A DNA stretch of 33,385 nucleotides from an uncultured Prevotella sp. (GCA_900550035.1 URQS01000036.1:1-33385), one strand, 5' to 3'. Positions 1-9,250 are shown, counted from the first letter of the stretch. The notes: a model not told the origin generated them from the sequence alone. A program made the numbers and translations.

Positions 1-110
1 GATTGTTCTCTGCAGCCATCGGTTTTGTAACCAAGCAGACCAAGAACCGCTGGTACACCGAGGATATGAGCAACCTTGAGTTTATGGCAGAGCTTATAGA
101 GGAAAAGTAA
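1..110 (+). CDS. MotA/TolQ/ExbB-like proton channel, C-terminal end only
   Basis: An open frame runs in from the left edge (first full codon at 3) and stops with TAA at 108-110, leaving 35 residues that end in MAELIEEK. The visible part has a hydrophobic SAAIGF stretch, then a basic turn (KQTKNRWY) and an acidic tail, as at the cytoplasmic end of the last helix of ExbB/TolQ-type channels. The next gene has the topology of the ExbD partner, which supports the call. A complete protein of this type would form the inner-membrane proton channel that energises TonB-dependent uptake. The identification rests on a short tail plus context and is moderate. Confidence 0.5.
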   Translation, partial: LFSAAIGFVTKQTKNRWYTEDMSNLEFMAELIEEK

Positions 111-149
111 AAGAGTAAAAAGGTAAAAAAGTAAAAAGGTAAAAAAGGT
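104..149 (+). repeat. Short tandem-repeat spacer between two operon genes
   Basis: The gap between the channel gene and the next ATG is built almost wholly from imperfect 8-9 nt units of the form GTAAAAAG. The upstream stop codon TAA is part of the first unit, and the last unit ends two bases before the ATG at 151. The A-rich run may help initiation, since Bacteroidota favour A-rich leaders over Shine-Dalgarno sequences. The heptamer spacers of the prophage show the same layout. Confidence 0.75.
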
Positions 150-150
150 T

Positions 151-489
151 ATGAGACAGAGACGCAGAAATAGGCTTGCGCATGATGGCGAGGATGACGA
201 TCCGATGAGCGTGGTGAGCAACCTCTTTGATGTGGCGATGGTGTTTGCCTTAGCCTTGATGGTGGCACTTGTTTCGCGCTATAATATGACTGAAATGTTC
301 AGTAAGGACGATTTCACTATGGTAAAGAATCCGGGCAAGGAGAATATGGAAATCATTACCAAGGATGGTCAGAAAATAAATCGCTATACACCCTCAGAAG
401 ACCAAAGCAAGAAGTCGGGCAATAAGGGTAAGAAGGTGGGCATAGCCTACCAGCTTGAGAATGGCGAGATAATATATGTGCCTGAATGA
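151..489 (+). CDS. DUF2149-like small membrane protein with ExbD topology
   Basis: This 112-aa protein has a basic and acidic cytoplasmic N-terminus, one membrane segment at about residues 24-42, and a periplasmic domain of about 70 residues ending in GEIIYVPE. That is the ExbD/TolR layout (short inside, one helix, outside domain). The sequence resembles the DUF2149 family, which in Bacteroidales is found beside MotA/TolQ/ExbB-like genes and TonB receptors. I infer that it pairs with the channel upstream to transduce proton motive force to the receptor at 2568. The stop overlaps the next start (ATGA at 486-489), implying translational coupling. The family name comes from recall. Confidence 0.6.
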   Translation: MRQRRRNRLAHDGEDDDPMSVVSNLFDVAMVFALALMVALVSRYNMTEMFSKDDFTMVKNPGKENMEIITKDGQKINRYTPSEDQSKKSGNKGKKVGIAYQLENGEIIYVPE

Positions 490-2006
490 GACGTATTATA
501 ACTTGGAAAAAATATCATCGCTGGATAGGCTTGATAGTATCGGTGTTCATGCTTATATTCTGCGTTTCTGGCATTATTCTCAACCATCGACAATTATTTC
601 GTAGTTGTGATGTAGATAGATGTTGGATGCCTTCTAACTACCACGTAGCCAATTTCAATAATGGAGTGGTTAAGGGTAGTCGGAATATAGGTGCAGACTC
701 TGTGCTGGTGTTTGGAGGCGCAGGATTATGGTTGACAGATACTAAAGGTGAGCAATGGCATGATTTCAACGAAGGTATTGATGTAGGTGCCGATAATCGC
801 AATATCCGCAATGTTGTAAAGACAAAGGATGGAAGACTATGGTGCGCAACGCAATATGATTTATATTGCAGCGAGGGTAAAAAGTGGACGAAAATAGTAT
901 TACCCAACAATGAAGAGCGAATAGCCGATGTTAGTCTTACTAAGGATAGTACGAGCATTATTGTGTTATCACGCTCTAAAGTCTATATGGTATTGGATGG
1001 AGCAATTAAAACTCTCACAATACCTGCCCCAACAGGATATAATCCTTCTACAACTCTCTTTAAAACTGTGTGGCAACTGCATAGTGGAGAGTATTTTGGT
1101 ATGGCGGGTAGGCTTGTTGTCGATGCGATAGCTGTAGTGCTGATAATATTGTCGCTCACAGGTATAGTGATATTCCTTCTTCCCTATGATATCCGTAGGT
1201 TGAAGCGCAAAGGTAAGAAAAACTCTATGAAGAGTCGTGGGCGACAGATGGTGTGGAATATGAAATGGCACAATCGCTTTGGATATTCCACCATTATCCT
1301 AACCCTTTGGATAGCTATTACAGGCATGTGTCTTCGCCCACCATTGATGATACCATTGGTAATGAAGAAGATATCGGCACAGACTGATAGCAGCAACGTA
1401 TGGCATAATAAACTAAGAGCCATAAGATGGGATGTAGCAGAAGACTGTTGGATAGTTTCAACCTCTGATGGTTTTATGCTGGTGGATGAATATTTCGTAG
1501 ACCCCCCAATGCAAATAGCAAAGCATAAGGCACCAACCGTAAGTCCGATGGGAGTAACGGTTTTCGAGAAAGATAGCGCAAGTGACGAATGGATAGTAGG
1601 GTCGTTTAGTGGTCTATATCGTTGGAATATAATGTCGGGCAGAGTGGTAGATTATTTTAGCCATAAGCCAAACAAACAATCGTCGATGCGCCCTGTTTCA
1701 AATTCGCAGGTTAGTGGATATTCCAATGACTTCTCGTTAGGTACCCCCATAGTCTTTGACTATACAAAAGGAGCCTCAGAGAAATTGCAGATGCCTTCAG
1801 AGATTGCCAATGCTAAGATGTCGCTATGGAATATGGCGTTAGAGCTGCATGTAGGCAGATGCTATTCGCCATTCCTTGGTCCTATCTCCGACCTCTTCGT
1901 ATTCTTATCAGGATTGATAATATCGCTGACATTACTTTCGGGATATATCATCCTGCGCAGACAACGAAACCGACGTAAAGCTAAAGTGGCGTCTGTGCAG
2001 CAATAA
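486..2006 (+). CDS. PepSY-type transmembrane protein, possible ferric/haem reductase
   Basis: The 506-aa protein opens with KKYHRWIGLIVSVF, the usual start of PepSY-associated transmembrane proteins: a basic H-R-W motif entering the first membrane helix (about residues 13-34). A large outside domain follows that contains beta-propeller-like strings (DGRLWCATQYDLYCSEGKKW). A middle helix pair has another WHNRFGYS entry motif, a second outside domain follows, and there is a C-terminal helix before a basic tail (RRQRNRRKAK). Such proteins often accompany iron or haem receptors and some reduce ferric siderophores. The spaced His residues at helix entries could bind haem. Placement between the channel pair and the receptor supports metal uptake; the exact substrate is unknown. 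Confidence 0.7.
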   Translation: MRRIITWKKYHRWIGLIVSVFMLIFCVSGIILNHRQLFRSCDVDRCWMPSNYHVANFNNGVVKGSRNIGADSVLVFGGAGLWLTDTKGEQWHDFNEGIDVGADNRNIRNVVKTKDGRLWCATQYDLYCSEGKKWTKIVLPNNEERIADVSLTKDSTSIIVLSRSKVYMVLDGAIKTLTIPAPTGYNPSTTLFKTVWQLHSGEYFGMAGRLVVDAIAVVLIILSLTGIVIFLLPYDIRRLKRKGKKNSMKSRGRQMVWNMKWHNRFGYSTIILTLWIAITGMCLRPPLMIPLVMKKISAQTDSSNVWHNKLRAIRWDVAEDCWIVSTSDGFMLVDEYFVDPPMQIAKHKAPTVSPMGVTVFEKDSASDEWIVGSFSGLYRWNIMSGRVVDYFSHKPNKQSSMRPVSNSQVSGYSNDFSLGTPIVFDYTKGASEKLQMPSEIANAKMSLWNMALELHVGRCYSPFLGPISDLFVFLSGLIISLTLLSGYIILRRQRNRRKAKVASVQQ

Positions 2007-2052
2007 CAAAAATCGCTAATAATCATAATAATTAAGTAAATCAATTTGAAGT

Positions 2053-2532
2053 ATGAAAAAGTTTAAGTTTTCTTTCGCTGCCATGATGGTAGCCATGTTG
2101 ACAATGTGTGTAGCTTTCACCTCTTGCAGCAACGATGATGATACAGTGGCAGCTGCCAAGGAGATAGCAGGTTCATACACCAGCACCTTGGAAATGACCG
2201 TTATGGGTCAGGCTTCTACATATGATAACCTTACCATGAAGATCGAAGCTGTAGATGATGCTACTGCTAAGGTTACGCTGCCTGCTTGCGGTGAGGGAAT
2301 GATGTCTCTTCCTGCCTTAGAGGTTCCTGCAGTGAAGGTTTCTGGTTCTAATGGTGCTTATGCATTTTCTCAGAAAAGCTATGCCGGAACTGTTACCGTG
2401 GATGGTGCAGAGAAAAAGTATACCGTTACTTTGGAAGGTACATTGAAGGACAATACCCTGACCGTCAACTATTCTGTGCAGTATGGCAATATGCCTATGC
2501 CGATGATTGCTAAGTTTGTTTGTAAGAAGTAA
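2053..2532 (+). CDS. Calycin-like surface lipoprotein
   Basis: This 159-aa protein has a lipoprotein signal with the lipobox ending at Cys25 (AFTSC). SNDDD directly follows, an acidic run of the kind that in Bacteroidota directs lipoproteins to the cell surface. The remainder (AGSYTSTLEMTVMG..., alternating polar and hydrophobic strands, ending MIAKFVCKK) fits the calycin-like beta-barrel lipoproteins of Bacteroidales. The gene lies 35 bp before a TonB-dependent receptor, so a role in capturing ligand for that receptor, like a hemophore or siderophore-binding lipoprotein, is likely but inferred. No promoter consensus is visible in the 46-bp upstream gap, so it probably shares the operon transcript. 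Confidence 0.72.
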   Translation: MKKFKFSFAAMMVAMLTMCVAFTSCSNDDDTVAAAKEIAGSYTSTLEMTVMGQASTYDNLTMKIEAVDDATAKVTLPACGEGMMSLPALEVPAVKVSGSNGAYAFSQKSYAGTVTVDGAEKKYTVTLEGTLKDNTLTVNYSVQYGNMPMPMIAKFVCKK

Positions 2533-2567
2533 ACTGATAGTTTCAGGATAAACTTTGATATAATTCG

Positions 2568-4742
2568 ATGAAACAAAAGATATTCGCACTATTCCTAATC
2601 CTTTGCGGATTGTGCCTGAATCTGAAAGCTGAACCCCAGGGAGATATCGTGGGTAGAGTGCTCGATGATTCGGGCGCACCTATGGTGGGTGCCACCGTCC
2701 AGATGGTGAATGCCAAGGGAGGAGTAACCACTGATGAAGATGGATATTTCCGCATTCCTTACAGCAAGGATGGAGCGGTGAGAGTGAAGGTGAGCTTTGT
2801 GGGCTATCAGACTCAGACTTTCGTACTGAAAGCAGATGAGAGAAAAGGTGAGCAGCATGTGCTTCGCCTTCAACCGGATGCTACAGCCCTCGATCAGGTG
2901 GTAGTTACCGCAACCCGAACTCCGAAGGCTTTGAAGGATGCTCCTGTGGTAACCCGTCTGATTACCGCTAATGATATCAAGATTGCAGATGCGACCAATA
3001 TCCAGGACCTCCTCACCGAGCAGATGCCGGGTCTGGAATTCGGCTATGCCATGAATCAGGAGACTTCTCTCAATATGAATGGTTTCGGTGGAAACGCCGT
3101 GCTCTTCCTCGTAGATGGCGAGCGATTGGCTGGCGAAACCATGGATAATGTAGATTATAGTCGTCTGAACTTGGATAATGTAGGACGTATCGAGATAGTA
3201 AAGGGTGCTGCTTCGGCGCTCTATGGTGCCAATGCCGTAGCCGGAGTCATCAACATCATCTCCCGTGAAAACAGCGAGCCTTGGACTGCCAATGTCAATA
3301 CCCGCTACAACGACTTCAACAAGGAGTGGCGCCACGGTGGAAGCTTCAGCTTCAATGCGGGGAAATGGAATTCGCAGACCAGCATCCAGCGCACCACATC
3401 GGATGAGGTTCAGCTCACCAGTCCTTTCGATACAGAATCCAACATCCTCCATATCTATGGTGGAGAGACCTTCAATGTGAAGGAGCGTCTTACCTACAAG
3501 CTCTCTGATAAGGTAAAACTGATAGGTCGTGGCGGTTATTTCAATCGTATCAGCAAGCGCAGCAACTATGATGATCATTACATGGATTATTCTGCCGGAC
3601 TGAAGACTGTGATGAATCTTTCGGAGAATGATAATCTGGAGATTTCTTACGGCTTCGACCAGTATGACAAGGCTCGATATGTGAATGATGAGCGTACTCA
3701 CGACCACGATTATACCAACCGTCAGAACACCGTCCGTGCCCTCTATTCCCATATCTTCGGCAAGAATACATTGACGGTAGGTGCAGATTTCCTGAACGAT
3801 TATCTTACCACCTATCAGTTTGCGGATAATGAATCAAAGAATCAGAATTCATGTGATGCCTTCGCCCAGTTCGATTACAATCCTTTGCAGTGGTTGAACA
3901 TCGTGGCAAGTCTTCGTCATGATTACTTCTCTGCATCCAGCCAGCATGCTACTACCGGTCGTCTGGCTTTGATGACCAAGTGGAAGGGCTTTTCCATCCG
4001 TGCCAACTATGCCGGCGGATTCCGTGCCCCAACCCTCAAGGAGATGTATATGAACTTTGATATGGCAGGCATGCAGATGATTTATGGCAATCCGGATCTG
4101 AAGCCGGAGAAGAGCAACAACTGCAACCTGGCGCTGGAGCATACCGGCAGGGTGAAGAATGCAGGTTTCTTGACCGGTCAGTATAGTCTTACTCTCATGG
4201 GCTATTATAATAAGTATGATAAGCGCATCACTACCGAGGATTATGCCGATTATATCCCGGGAACCGGTCAGCCGGATGTGGCTTCGCGTTATTGCAACGA
4301 GGATGGAGTAGAGGTGAGCGGCATCGACTTCAGTGCCCAGTACCGTTCGGATATGGGACTCGGTGTGAAACTCGACTACAGTTATCTCCATGTGGGTGGC
4401 AGAAGCGTAGATTCCCAGTTCTCCCAGCCTCGTCCGCATTCAGCAACCTGGCGGCTCGACTACGATCGTCAGCTCTGTTCGTTCTATCGCATCAATGCCG
4501 CTCTGTCAGGCAGATACCTGTCTTCTCCTGATACGAACATCGAGAAGCATGACAGCAGTTATCAGTTGTGGAAGTTCACGCTTCAGCAGCGATTCCTGGA
4601 TGCCGTCAATCTGAACTTTACGGTAGATAATCTTTTCGGTTATACGCCAAAGAACTATTATTGGAGTTCTGCGATGACTACAGGGCACACATTCTCGGTA
4701 GGTCTGTCTGTTGATATCGACCGATTTGTAAGGGTGTTCTAA
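2568..4742 (+). CDS. TonB-dependent outer-membrane receptor
   Basis: The 724-aa receptor has a signal peptide (residues 1 to about 21), then a carboxypeptidase-regulatory-like domain at about 22-105 (GRVLDDSGAPMVGATV...GGVTTDEDGYF). A TonB-box-like stretch follows (ALDQVVVTATRT), then a plug with NMNGFGGNAVLFLVDGERL and VKGAASALYGANAVAGVINI, and a long beta-barrel that ends in phenylalanine. The plug and barrel resemble the HmuR/CirA type rather than the much longer SusC type, which suggests iron, haem or siderophore import rather than glycans. It is the last gene of the operon. No clear intrinsic terminator precedes the tRNA promoter 28 bp downstream, so some read-through into the tRNA is possible. 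Confidence 0.9.
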   Translation: MKQKIFALFLILCGLCLNLKAEPQGDIVGRVLDDSGAPMVGATVQMVNAKGGVTTDEDGYFRIPYSKDGAVRVKVSFVGYQTQTFVLKADERKGEQHVLRLQPDATALDQVVVTATRTPKALKDAPVVTRLITANDIKIADATNIQDLLTEQMPGLEFGYAMNQETSLNMNGFGGNAVLFLVDGERLAGETMDNVDYSRLNLDNVGRIEIVKGAASALYGANAVAGVINIISRENSEPWTANVNTRYNDFNKEWRHGGSFSFNAGKWNSQTSIQRTTSDEVQLTSPFDTESNILHIYGGETFNVKERLTYKLSDKVKLIGRGGYFNRISKRSNYDDHYMDYSAGLKTVMNLSENDNLEISYGFDQYDKARYVNDERTHDHDYTNRQNTVRALYSHIFGKNTLTVGADFLNDYLTTYQFADNESKNQNSCDAFAQFDYNPLQWLNIVASLRHDYFSASSQHATTGRLALMTKWKGFSIRANYAGGFRAPTLKEMYMNFDMAGMQMIYGNPDLKPEKSNNCNLALEHTGRVKNAGFLTGQYSLTLMGYYNKYDKRITTEDYADYIPGTGQPDVASRYCNEDGVEVSGIDFSAQYRSDMGLGVKLDYSYLHVGGRSVDSQFSQPRPHSATWRLDYDRQLCSFYRINAALSGRYLSSPDTNIEKHDSSYQLWKFTLQQRFLDAVNLNFTVDNLFGYTPKNYYWSSAMTTGHTFSVGLSVDIDRFVRVF

Positions 4743-4769
4743 TCTTTTTGTAAAAAATACGAAGAAAAA

Positions 4770-4801
4770 TTTGGAGGTTTCGAATTTTATGTCTACCTTT
4801 G
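4770..4801 (+). promoter_or_regulatory. Promoter of tRNA-Pro (Bacteroidota type)
   Basis: A -33 TTTG at 4770-4773 and a -7 TACCTTTG at 4794-4801 are separated by 20 bp, matching the Bacteroidota sigma consensus (TTTG, about 19-21 bp, TAnnTTTG). The flanks AAAATTTGGAGGT and TACCTTTGCACTCGC recur identically at the other tRNA promoter at 10,357. Confidence 0.85.
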
Positions 4802-4818
4802 CACTCGCTAAATCAGAA

Positions 4819-4892
4819 CGGGGTGTAGCGCAGTCCGGTAGCGCGCCTGGTTTGGGACCAGGTGGTCGCAGGTTCGAATCCTGTCGCCCCGA
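4819..4892 (+). tRNA. tRNA-Pro, anticodon TGG
   Basis: The cloverleaf folds cleanly. The acceptor CGGGGTG pairs with CGCCCCG (one T-G wobble), the anticodon stem CCTGG/CCAGG encloses the loop TTTGGGA with anticodon TGG, and the T-arm is GCAGG-TTCGAAT-CCTGT with a G-T closing pair. The discriminator is A, and CCA is not encoded. A promoter lies 18 bp upstream and a terminator follows directly, so this is a single-gene transcription unit. Confidence 0.95.
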
Positions 4893-4898
4893 CATAGA

Positions 4899-4936
4899 AG
4901 AGAGGTTTTCCAATAAAACGGAAAACCTCTTTTTTG
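4899..4936 (+). terminator. Intrinsic terminator of tRNA-Pro
   Basis: A perfect 11-bp stem AGAGGTTTTCC/GGAAAACCTCT (4901-4911 with 4920-4930) with an 8-nt loop is followed by a T-run. Confidence 0.92.
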
Positions 4937-4989
4937 TTATATATTGTTGTTATTTCATTGCTGACAACGCAAAATCGAATTATTTTGTG

Positions 4990-4997
4990 TAAATTTG
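4990..4997 (+). promoter_or_regulatory. Possible -7 box for the GH84 gene
   Basis: TAAATTTG matches the TAnnTTTG consensus and lies about 60 bp before the GH84 start, after the tRNA terminator. No TTG sits at the expected 19-21 bp upstream, so the assignment is tentative. Confidence 0.4.
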
Positions 4998-5058
4998 CAT
5001 ACACTTTATTTTACTAAGCATCAACCATTGATATTACTAAAACAATAAATAAACAACA

Positions 5059-7614
5059 ATGATCAGAAACAAAATCTTACTGACCGCACTGCTCGCTGCG
5101 GCTTTCAGCGGCGTGCAGGCGCAGGACGACGGCTTCGACCTCAGTTCGCAGCGTGGCGAGAAACAGGATGTCAACGTTGTACCGGGCAAGAAGCTCGACC
5201 ACCAGGGCATCGTCGTAAACCCCACACCGCACAACTTAGACATCAACCGCCAGAACTGGATCTCTTTTGAAAACGGACTGAACATTCAGGACAAGCAGAA
5301 GCGCTTCGCTGACGACCTGGCTTTTCTGAAGCGGTACAAGAAGGGCTTTCGCCTTACCATCGACTTCGGCGAGAAGCAGGCAAAGAAAGCAGGCTTGAAG
5401 AAATTGGTGTCAGGAGCTTATCTCCTCACCGTCAATGGCAAGGGCATAAACATCGTGGGCTATGACGAGCGTGGTGCCTTCTATGCCATCCAGACCATGA
5501 AGCAGATTCTGGCTTCTCCGGCTGCGAAGGGCAAGATGCATCTGCCTTACCTCACCTGCAACGACTATCCCGACCTGCCATTGCGCGGTGTTGTAGAGGG
5601 ATTCTACGGCGAACCATGGTCGCATCAGGTGCGCCTCTCGCTCATCGACTACTACGGACGCAACAAGCTCAATGAGTATGTATATGGTCCGAAGGACGAC
5701 CCCTATCACAGCTCACCCAACTGGCGTCTGCCTTATCCCGACGACCAGGCTCGCAACATCCACGAACTCGTTGAGGCTTGCCGACGCAACCGTGTCGACT
5801 TCGTTTGGGCTATCCATCCGGGCAAGGACATCAAGTGGAATGAGGAAGACTATCAGAACCTCGTCAACAAGTTCAATCATATGTACGACCTTGGCGTGCG
5901 TTCGTTTGCCATACACTTCGACGACATTGAGGGCGAAGGAACCGATTCGAACAAGCAGGTAGACCTGCTCAACCGCCTCACCAAGGAGTTTGTGAAGACC
6001 AAGGGCGACGTTGCACCGCTCGTGGTTTGTCCTACCGACTACTCACAGTTGTGGGCAAGCCCGAAGGAGAACGGACAGCTCGCTATCTATGGCAAGCGTC
6101 TCGATCCGTCAATCAACGTGTTCTGGACAGGTGCTGTGGTTTGCTCTGACCTGACAAAGGAGACTCTCGACTTTGTAGACTCGCGCATCAAGCGCCCGGC
6201 TTACTATTGGTGGAACTTCCCTGTGACTGACTATGCCCGCCATATCATCATGCAGGGACCGGTATATGGACTTGAAACCGACCTAACCGCTGATCAGACA
6301 TGCGGTGTGCTGAGCAATCCGATGGAGCACGGCGAGGCTTCGAAGCTCGCTCTCTATGGCGTGGCTGACTATAACTGGAATGTTTCGGCATACAATGCCA
6401 TCGACAACTGGGAGCGCTCGCTTGTTGACGTGACTCCCGAAGCGCACGATGCTTACCGCACATTCGCCATCCACTCGTGCGATACCGAGACTGGCTATCG
6501 CCGCATAGAGTCGTGGGAGACCAAGACTTTCCGTCTTGCTGACTACAACAAGAAGGATTACGACAATCTGTATGCTGAGTTCGACCGTGTGGAGAAGGTG
6601 CCTGCCATCATGGAGCGCGACTGCAAGAATGCGCTGCTCATGAAGGAACTGCGCCCGTGGTTGGCTGAGTTCAAGAAACTCGGTACTCGTGGCAAGAACA
6701 CGCTTACGCTGATGCGCGATTTCAAGGACGGCAAGTATGAGGCTTTCTGGAACGGATATATCAACAACCGCATGTCTACTGCCGACATGGCTGCTTATCA
6801 GGCACATAAGTCGGGAACAATGAAGCTGCAGCCGTTCTACGAGAATGGTATGGACGATATGGCTATCGAATTCTTCAAGAAGGTGGCTGGCAAGACTCCT
6901 GCGTTCTATAAGGGTATGGGCACATACAAATCGCTCGGCACCACACAGAACAAGCTGATGCTCGACAACGACTCTACTACATTCTATCACTCGGGTGCAA
7001 GCCAGAATACTGGCGACTGGATAGGTCTGGACCTCGGAGCCGTTCGTCCCGTGCGCGAGGTGCGCATTCTGCAGGGACGCAACTCGGTTGACGACGTCGA
7101 CTACTTCGACAACGTGATTGTTGAGGCTTCGGCTGACGGCAAGACATGGACACCGCTCACCGGCGAATTGCAGAAGACATATATCATCAACTGGAAGGGC
7201 AATCCCGTAGAAGCTCGTTATGTACGTATGCGCAAGCTTCAGTCGGACAAGAAGAGCTGGTGTGCCGTTCGTGAGTTTGTGGTAAATCCTGTCAATCCCG
7301 AAAATCTTGCATTCAAGGTGGAGTCGGCTGATATACTCGGCGCTATGTATTGCTTCGACGAGAATCCATGCTCTTCGTTCAAGAGCGAAGGTAGTCTGAC
7401 ATTCGGCGTAGAGAATGGAACAAAGAGCTACACCATGCTCGTCAATCTGCCCAAGGCTGGTGGCGTTGTGCTCAAGCAGTACAACAAGAAGGGCAAGCTC
7501 GTGGCAAGCACACCGATAGAGGGCAACATGACTAAGGTGAATGTCGAGGCCAATGCCGTGAAGTGCCAGCTTGAGGGAGCTGTAGAAGTGTTTGAGATTA
7601 TCCCTAACAAGTAA
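5059..7614 (+). CDS. GH84 beta-N-acetylglucosaminidase
   Basis: The 851-aa protein has a signal peptide ending near VQAQ (residues 19-22), so it is exported. An N-terminal accessory domain with GAYLLTVNGKGINIVGYDERGAFYAIQTMKQI (about 120-150) is typical of GH84/GH20-like hexosaminidases. The catalytic barrel starts at LRGVVEGFYGEPWS and carries the adjacent aspartates of FDD at residues 287-289, the acid/base and polarising pair of GH84 enzymes. A helical region follows. A C-terminal galactose-binding-like (F5/8 type C or CBM32-like) domain begins near SLGTTQNKLMLDNDSTTFYHSGASQ. The family removes beta-linked GlcNAc, and a gut role on host glycans is likely. It is monocistronic. Confidence 0.93.
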   Translation: MIRNKILLTALLAAAFSGVQAQDDGFDLSSQRGEKQDVNVVPGKKLDHQGIVVNPTPHNLDINRQNWISFENGLNIQDKQKRFADDLAFLKRYKKGFRLTIDFGEKQAKKAGLKKLVSGAYLLTVNGKGINIVGYDERGAFYAIQTMKQILASPAAKGKMHLPYLTCNDYPDLPLRGVVEGFYGEPWSHQVRLSLIDYYGRNKLNEYVYGPKDDPYHSSPNWRLPYPDDQARNIHELVEACRRNRVDFVWAIHPGKDIKWNEEDYQNLVNKFNHMYDLGVRSFAIHFDDIEGEGTDSNKQVDLLNRLTKEFVKTKGDVAPLVVCPTDYSQLWASPKENGQLAIYGKRLDPSINVFWTGAVVCSDLTKETLDFVDSRIKRPAYYWWNFPVTDYARHIIMQGPVYGLETDLTADQTCGVLSNPMEHGEASKLALYGVADYNWNVSAYNAIDNWERSLVDVTPEAHDAYRTFAIHSCDTETGYRRIESWETKTFRLADYNKKDYDNLYAEFDRVEKVPAIMERDCKNALLMKELRPWLAEFKKLGTRGKNTLTLMRDFKDGKYEAFWNGYINNRMSTADMAAYQAHKSGTMKLQPFYENGMDDMAIEFFKKVAGKTPAFYKGMGTYKSLGTTQNKLMLDNDSTTFYHSGASQNTGDWIGLDLGAVRPVREVRILQGRNSVDDVDYFDNVIVEASADGKTWTPLTGELQKTYIINWKGNPVEARYVRMRKLQSDKKSWCAVREFVVNPVNPENLAFKVESADILGAMYCFDENPCSSFKSEGSLTFGVENGTKSYTMLVNLPKAGGVVLKQYNKKGKLVASTPIEGNMTKVNVEANAVKCQLEGAVEVFEIIPNK

Positions 7615-7663
7615 TCGGGATAATTCAGAATAAGAGATCGATTTTCTCTCGAATAGAAAATAA

Positions 7664-7713
7664 CAAAAAAACGAGGATGTTCCGTTTGCTTAGGAAACAT
7701 TCTCGTTTTTTTT
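7664..7713. terminator. Bidirectional terminator between GH84 and pepD
   Basis: The stem ACGAG-ATGTTCC pairs with GGAAACAT-CTCGT with small bulges around a short loop. An A-run lies on the left and a T-run on the right, so it can stop both convergent transcripts. Confidence 0.85.
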
Positions 7714-7745
7714 GTTTTATATAGCCTCAAGTGTTTGTTTGAGCA

Positions 7746-9194
7746 TTATACATGCTTCATGATGTCGAGCAAGTGATCCCATACCATCTGTACGGTCGGG
7801 ATGTGCAGACGCTCCTCTGGAGTGTGAACATCGCGCAGGGTAGGACCGAACGATACCATGTCGAGGTTAGGATAGCGCTCTGAGAACAGACCGCACTCCA
7901 GTCCGGCGTGTATGCCACGTACGATAGGCTCCTTGCCGAACAGCTTCTTGTATGACTCAACAGCCACCTTTGTCAGCTTGCTGTTGGGGTTCATCTTCCA
8001 TGCAGGATAGCCGTCGCTCTGCTTTACCTCAGCACCTGCCAGCTCGAATACAGCCTTAATGGTGTTCGACTCGTTCTCAAGGTTGCTCATAACGTTAGAG
8101 CGCTGTGAGGTGATGATGTTAATCTCGTTCTCTGAAGAGATGACGCTTGCAATGTTGTTAGAAGTTTCAACCATGTCGGCCAAAGCCTCGTCCTGGCACA
8201 TGGCAAATACGCCGTTGTCGGCAGCCTGCAATGCGAGGATTACGCGGCGGCTTGCGTCCTTTGCGATAACCGGCTCGGCGTCAGTGCTCTCAAGGTGGAA
8301 CTCCATGGCAGTATCAGTAACGTGATACTCGTCTTCAACATTGGCTGTGAATACGTTCCAGTCAACACGTACAGTCTCCTTCTCGGCTGCAGGTACGGCA
8401 AATACGATAGCGCCATCGCGGGGAATGGCGTTGTGCAGCTTGCCCGAGTTGAACTGAGCCAGACGCACGTCCATCTTGTCCTGTTCGAGGTAGAGGAAAC
8501 GGTCGAGAATCTTGATGGCGTTGGCGCGCTTCTTGTTGATATCGTCGCCCGAGTGTCCGCCCTTCAAGCCCTTGATAGAAGCCTTCATGAAGAAGTAGCC
8601 CTCAGGAGCCTGCTCGCGCTCGAATGTGAACTTCACCGAAGTGGTCTTGCCGCCAGCACATGAGATGAAAATCTGACCCTCGTCCTCAGAGTCGAGGTTG
8701 ATGAGCATATCGCCCTTCATGAATCCCGGCTTCATGCCCAAAGCACCGCCAAGGCTTGTCTCCTCGTCGCGTGTGAAAACGCACTCGATAGGACCGTGCT
8801 CAATGTCGTCGCTGTCGAGAACAGCCAGCTCAATGGCGCAACCTATGCCGTCGTCAGCACCAAGAGTAGTGCCCTTGGCTCTGAGCCATTCGCCGTCGAT
8901 GTAGGTCTGGATAGGGTCGTTGAAGAAGTCGATGTCAACGTCTACGAGCTTGTCGCATACCATATCCATATGGCTCTGCAAGCTGATCATCGGAGCGTTC
9001 TCATGACCCTTGGTAGCTGGCTTGCGGATGATAACGTTGCCAGTCTCGTCAATCTCGGTCTCAAGATTGCGCTTACGGCCAAACTCTTTCAGATACTCAA
9101 TCATCTGCTCCTCATGCTTAGAGGGGCGGGGAATTTTGTTGATTTCTGCAAACTGCTCGAATACGCGAGCCGGTTTCAATTCGCAATTACTCAT
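7746..9194 (-). CDS. pepD: Aminoacyl-histidine dipeptidase (PepD, M20 family)
   Basis: This 482-aa cytosolic metallopeptidase matches PepD in length and motifs. SLQSHMDMVCD supplies the metal-binding H75 and D77, LGADDGIG the bridging aspartate at 114/115, and TRDEETSLGG the E144/E145 pair. The C-terminal half contains the dimerisation insert and a final metal-ligand region around ERLHIP. The family hydrolyses Xaa-His dipeptides such as carnosine using Zn2+, serving peptide salvage. It has no signal peptide. It converges with the GH84 gene across a shared terminator and diverges from the small membrane protein gene. The ATG at 9194 is preceded by an A-rich leader, as usual in this phylum. Confidence 0.95.
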   Translation of the reverse strand: MSNCELKPARVFEQFAEINKIPRPSKHEEQMIEYLKEFGRKRNLETEIDETGNVIIRKPATKGHENAPMISLQSHMDMVCDKLVDVDIDFFNDPIQTYIDGEWLRAKGTTLGADDGIGCAIELAVLDSDDIEHGPIECVFTRDEETSLGGALGMKPGFMKGDMLINLDSEDEGQIFISCAGGKTTSVKFTFEREQAPEGYFFMKASIKGLKGGHSGDDINKKRANAIKILDRFLYLEQDKMDVRLAQFNSGKLHNAIPRDGAIVFAVPAAEKETVRVDWNVFTANVEDEYHVTDTAMEFHLESTDAEPVIAKDASRRVILALQAADNGVFAMCQDEALADMVETSNNIASVISSENEINIITSQRSNVMSNLENESNTIKAVFELAGAEVKQSDGYPAWKMNPNSKLTKVAVESYKKLFGKEPIVRGIHAGLECGLFSERYPNLDMVSFGPTLRDVHTPEERLHIPTVQMVWDHLLDIMKHV

Positions 9195-9250
9195 TTTTTC
9201 TTAATTTCTTTATGTTGTTACAATAATAATCTGAATTTTCAATAATTTAT

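Noticed and set aside
2595..3752. 385-codon minus-strand frame inside the TonB receptor
   Set aside because: It is Ile/His-rich and arises from the receptor codons; no start context or neighbour supports it.
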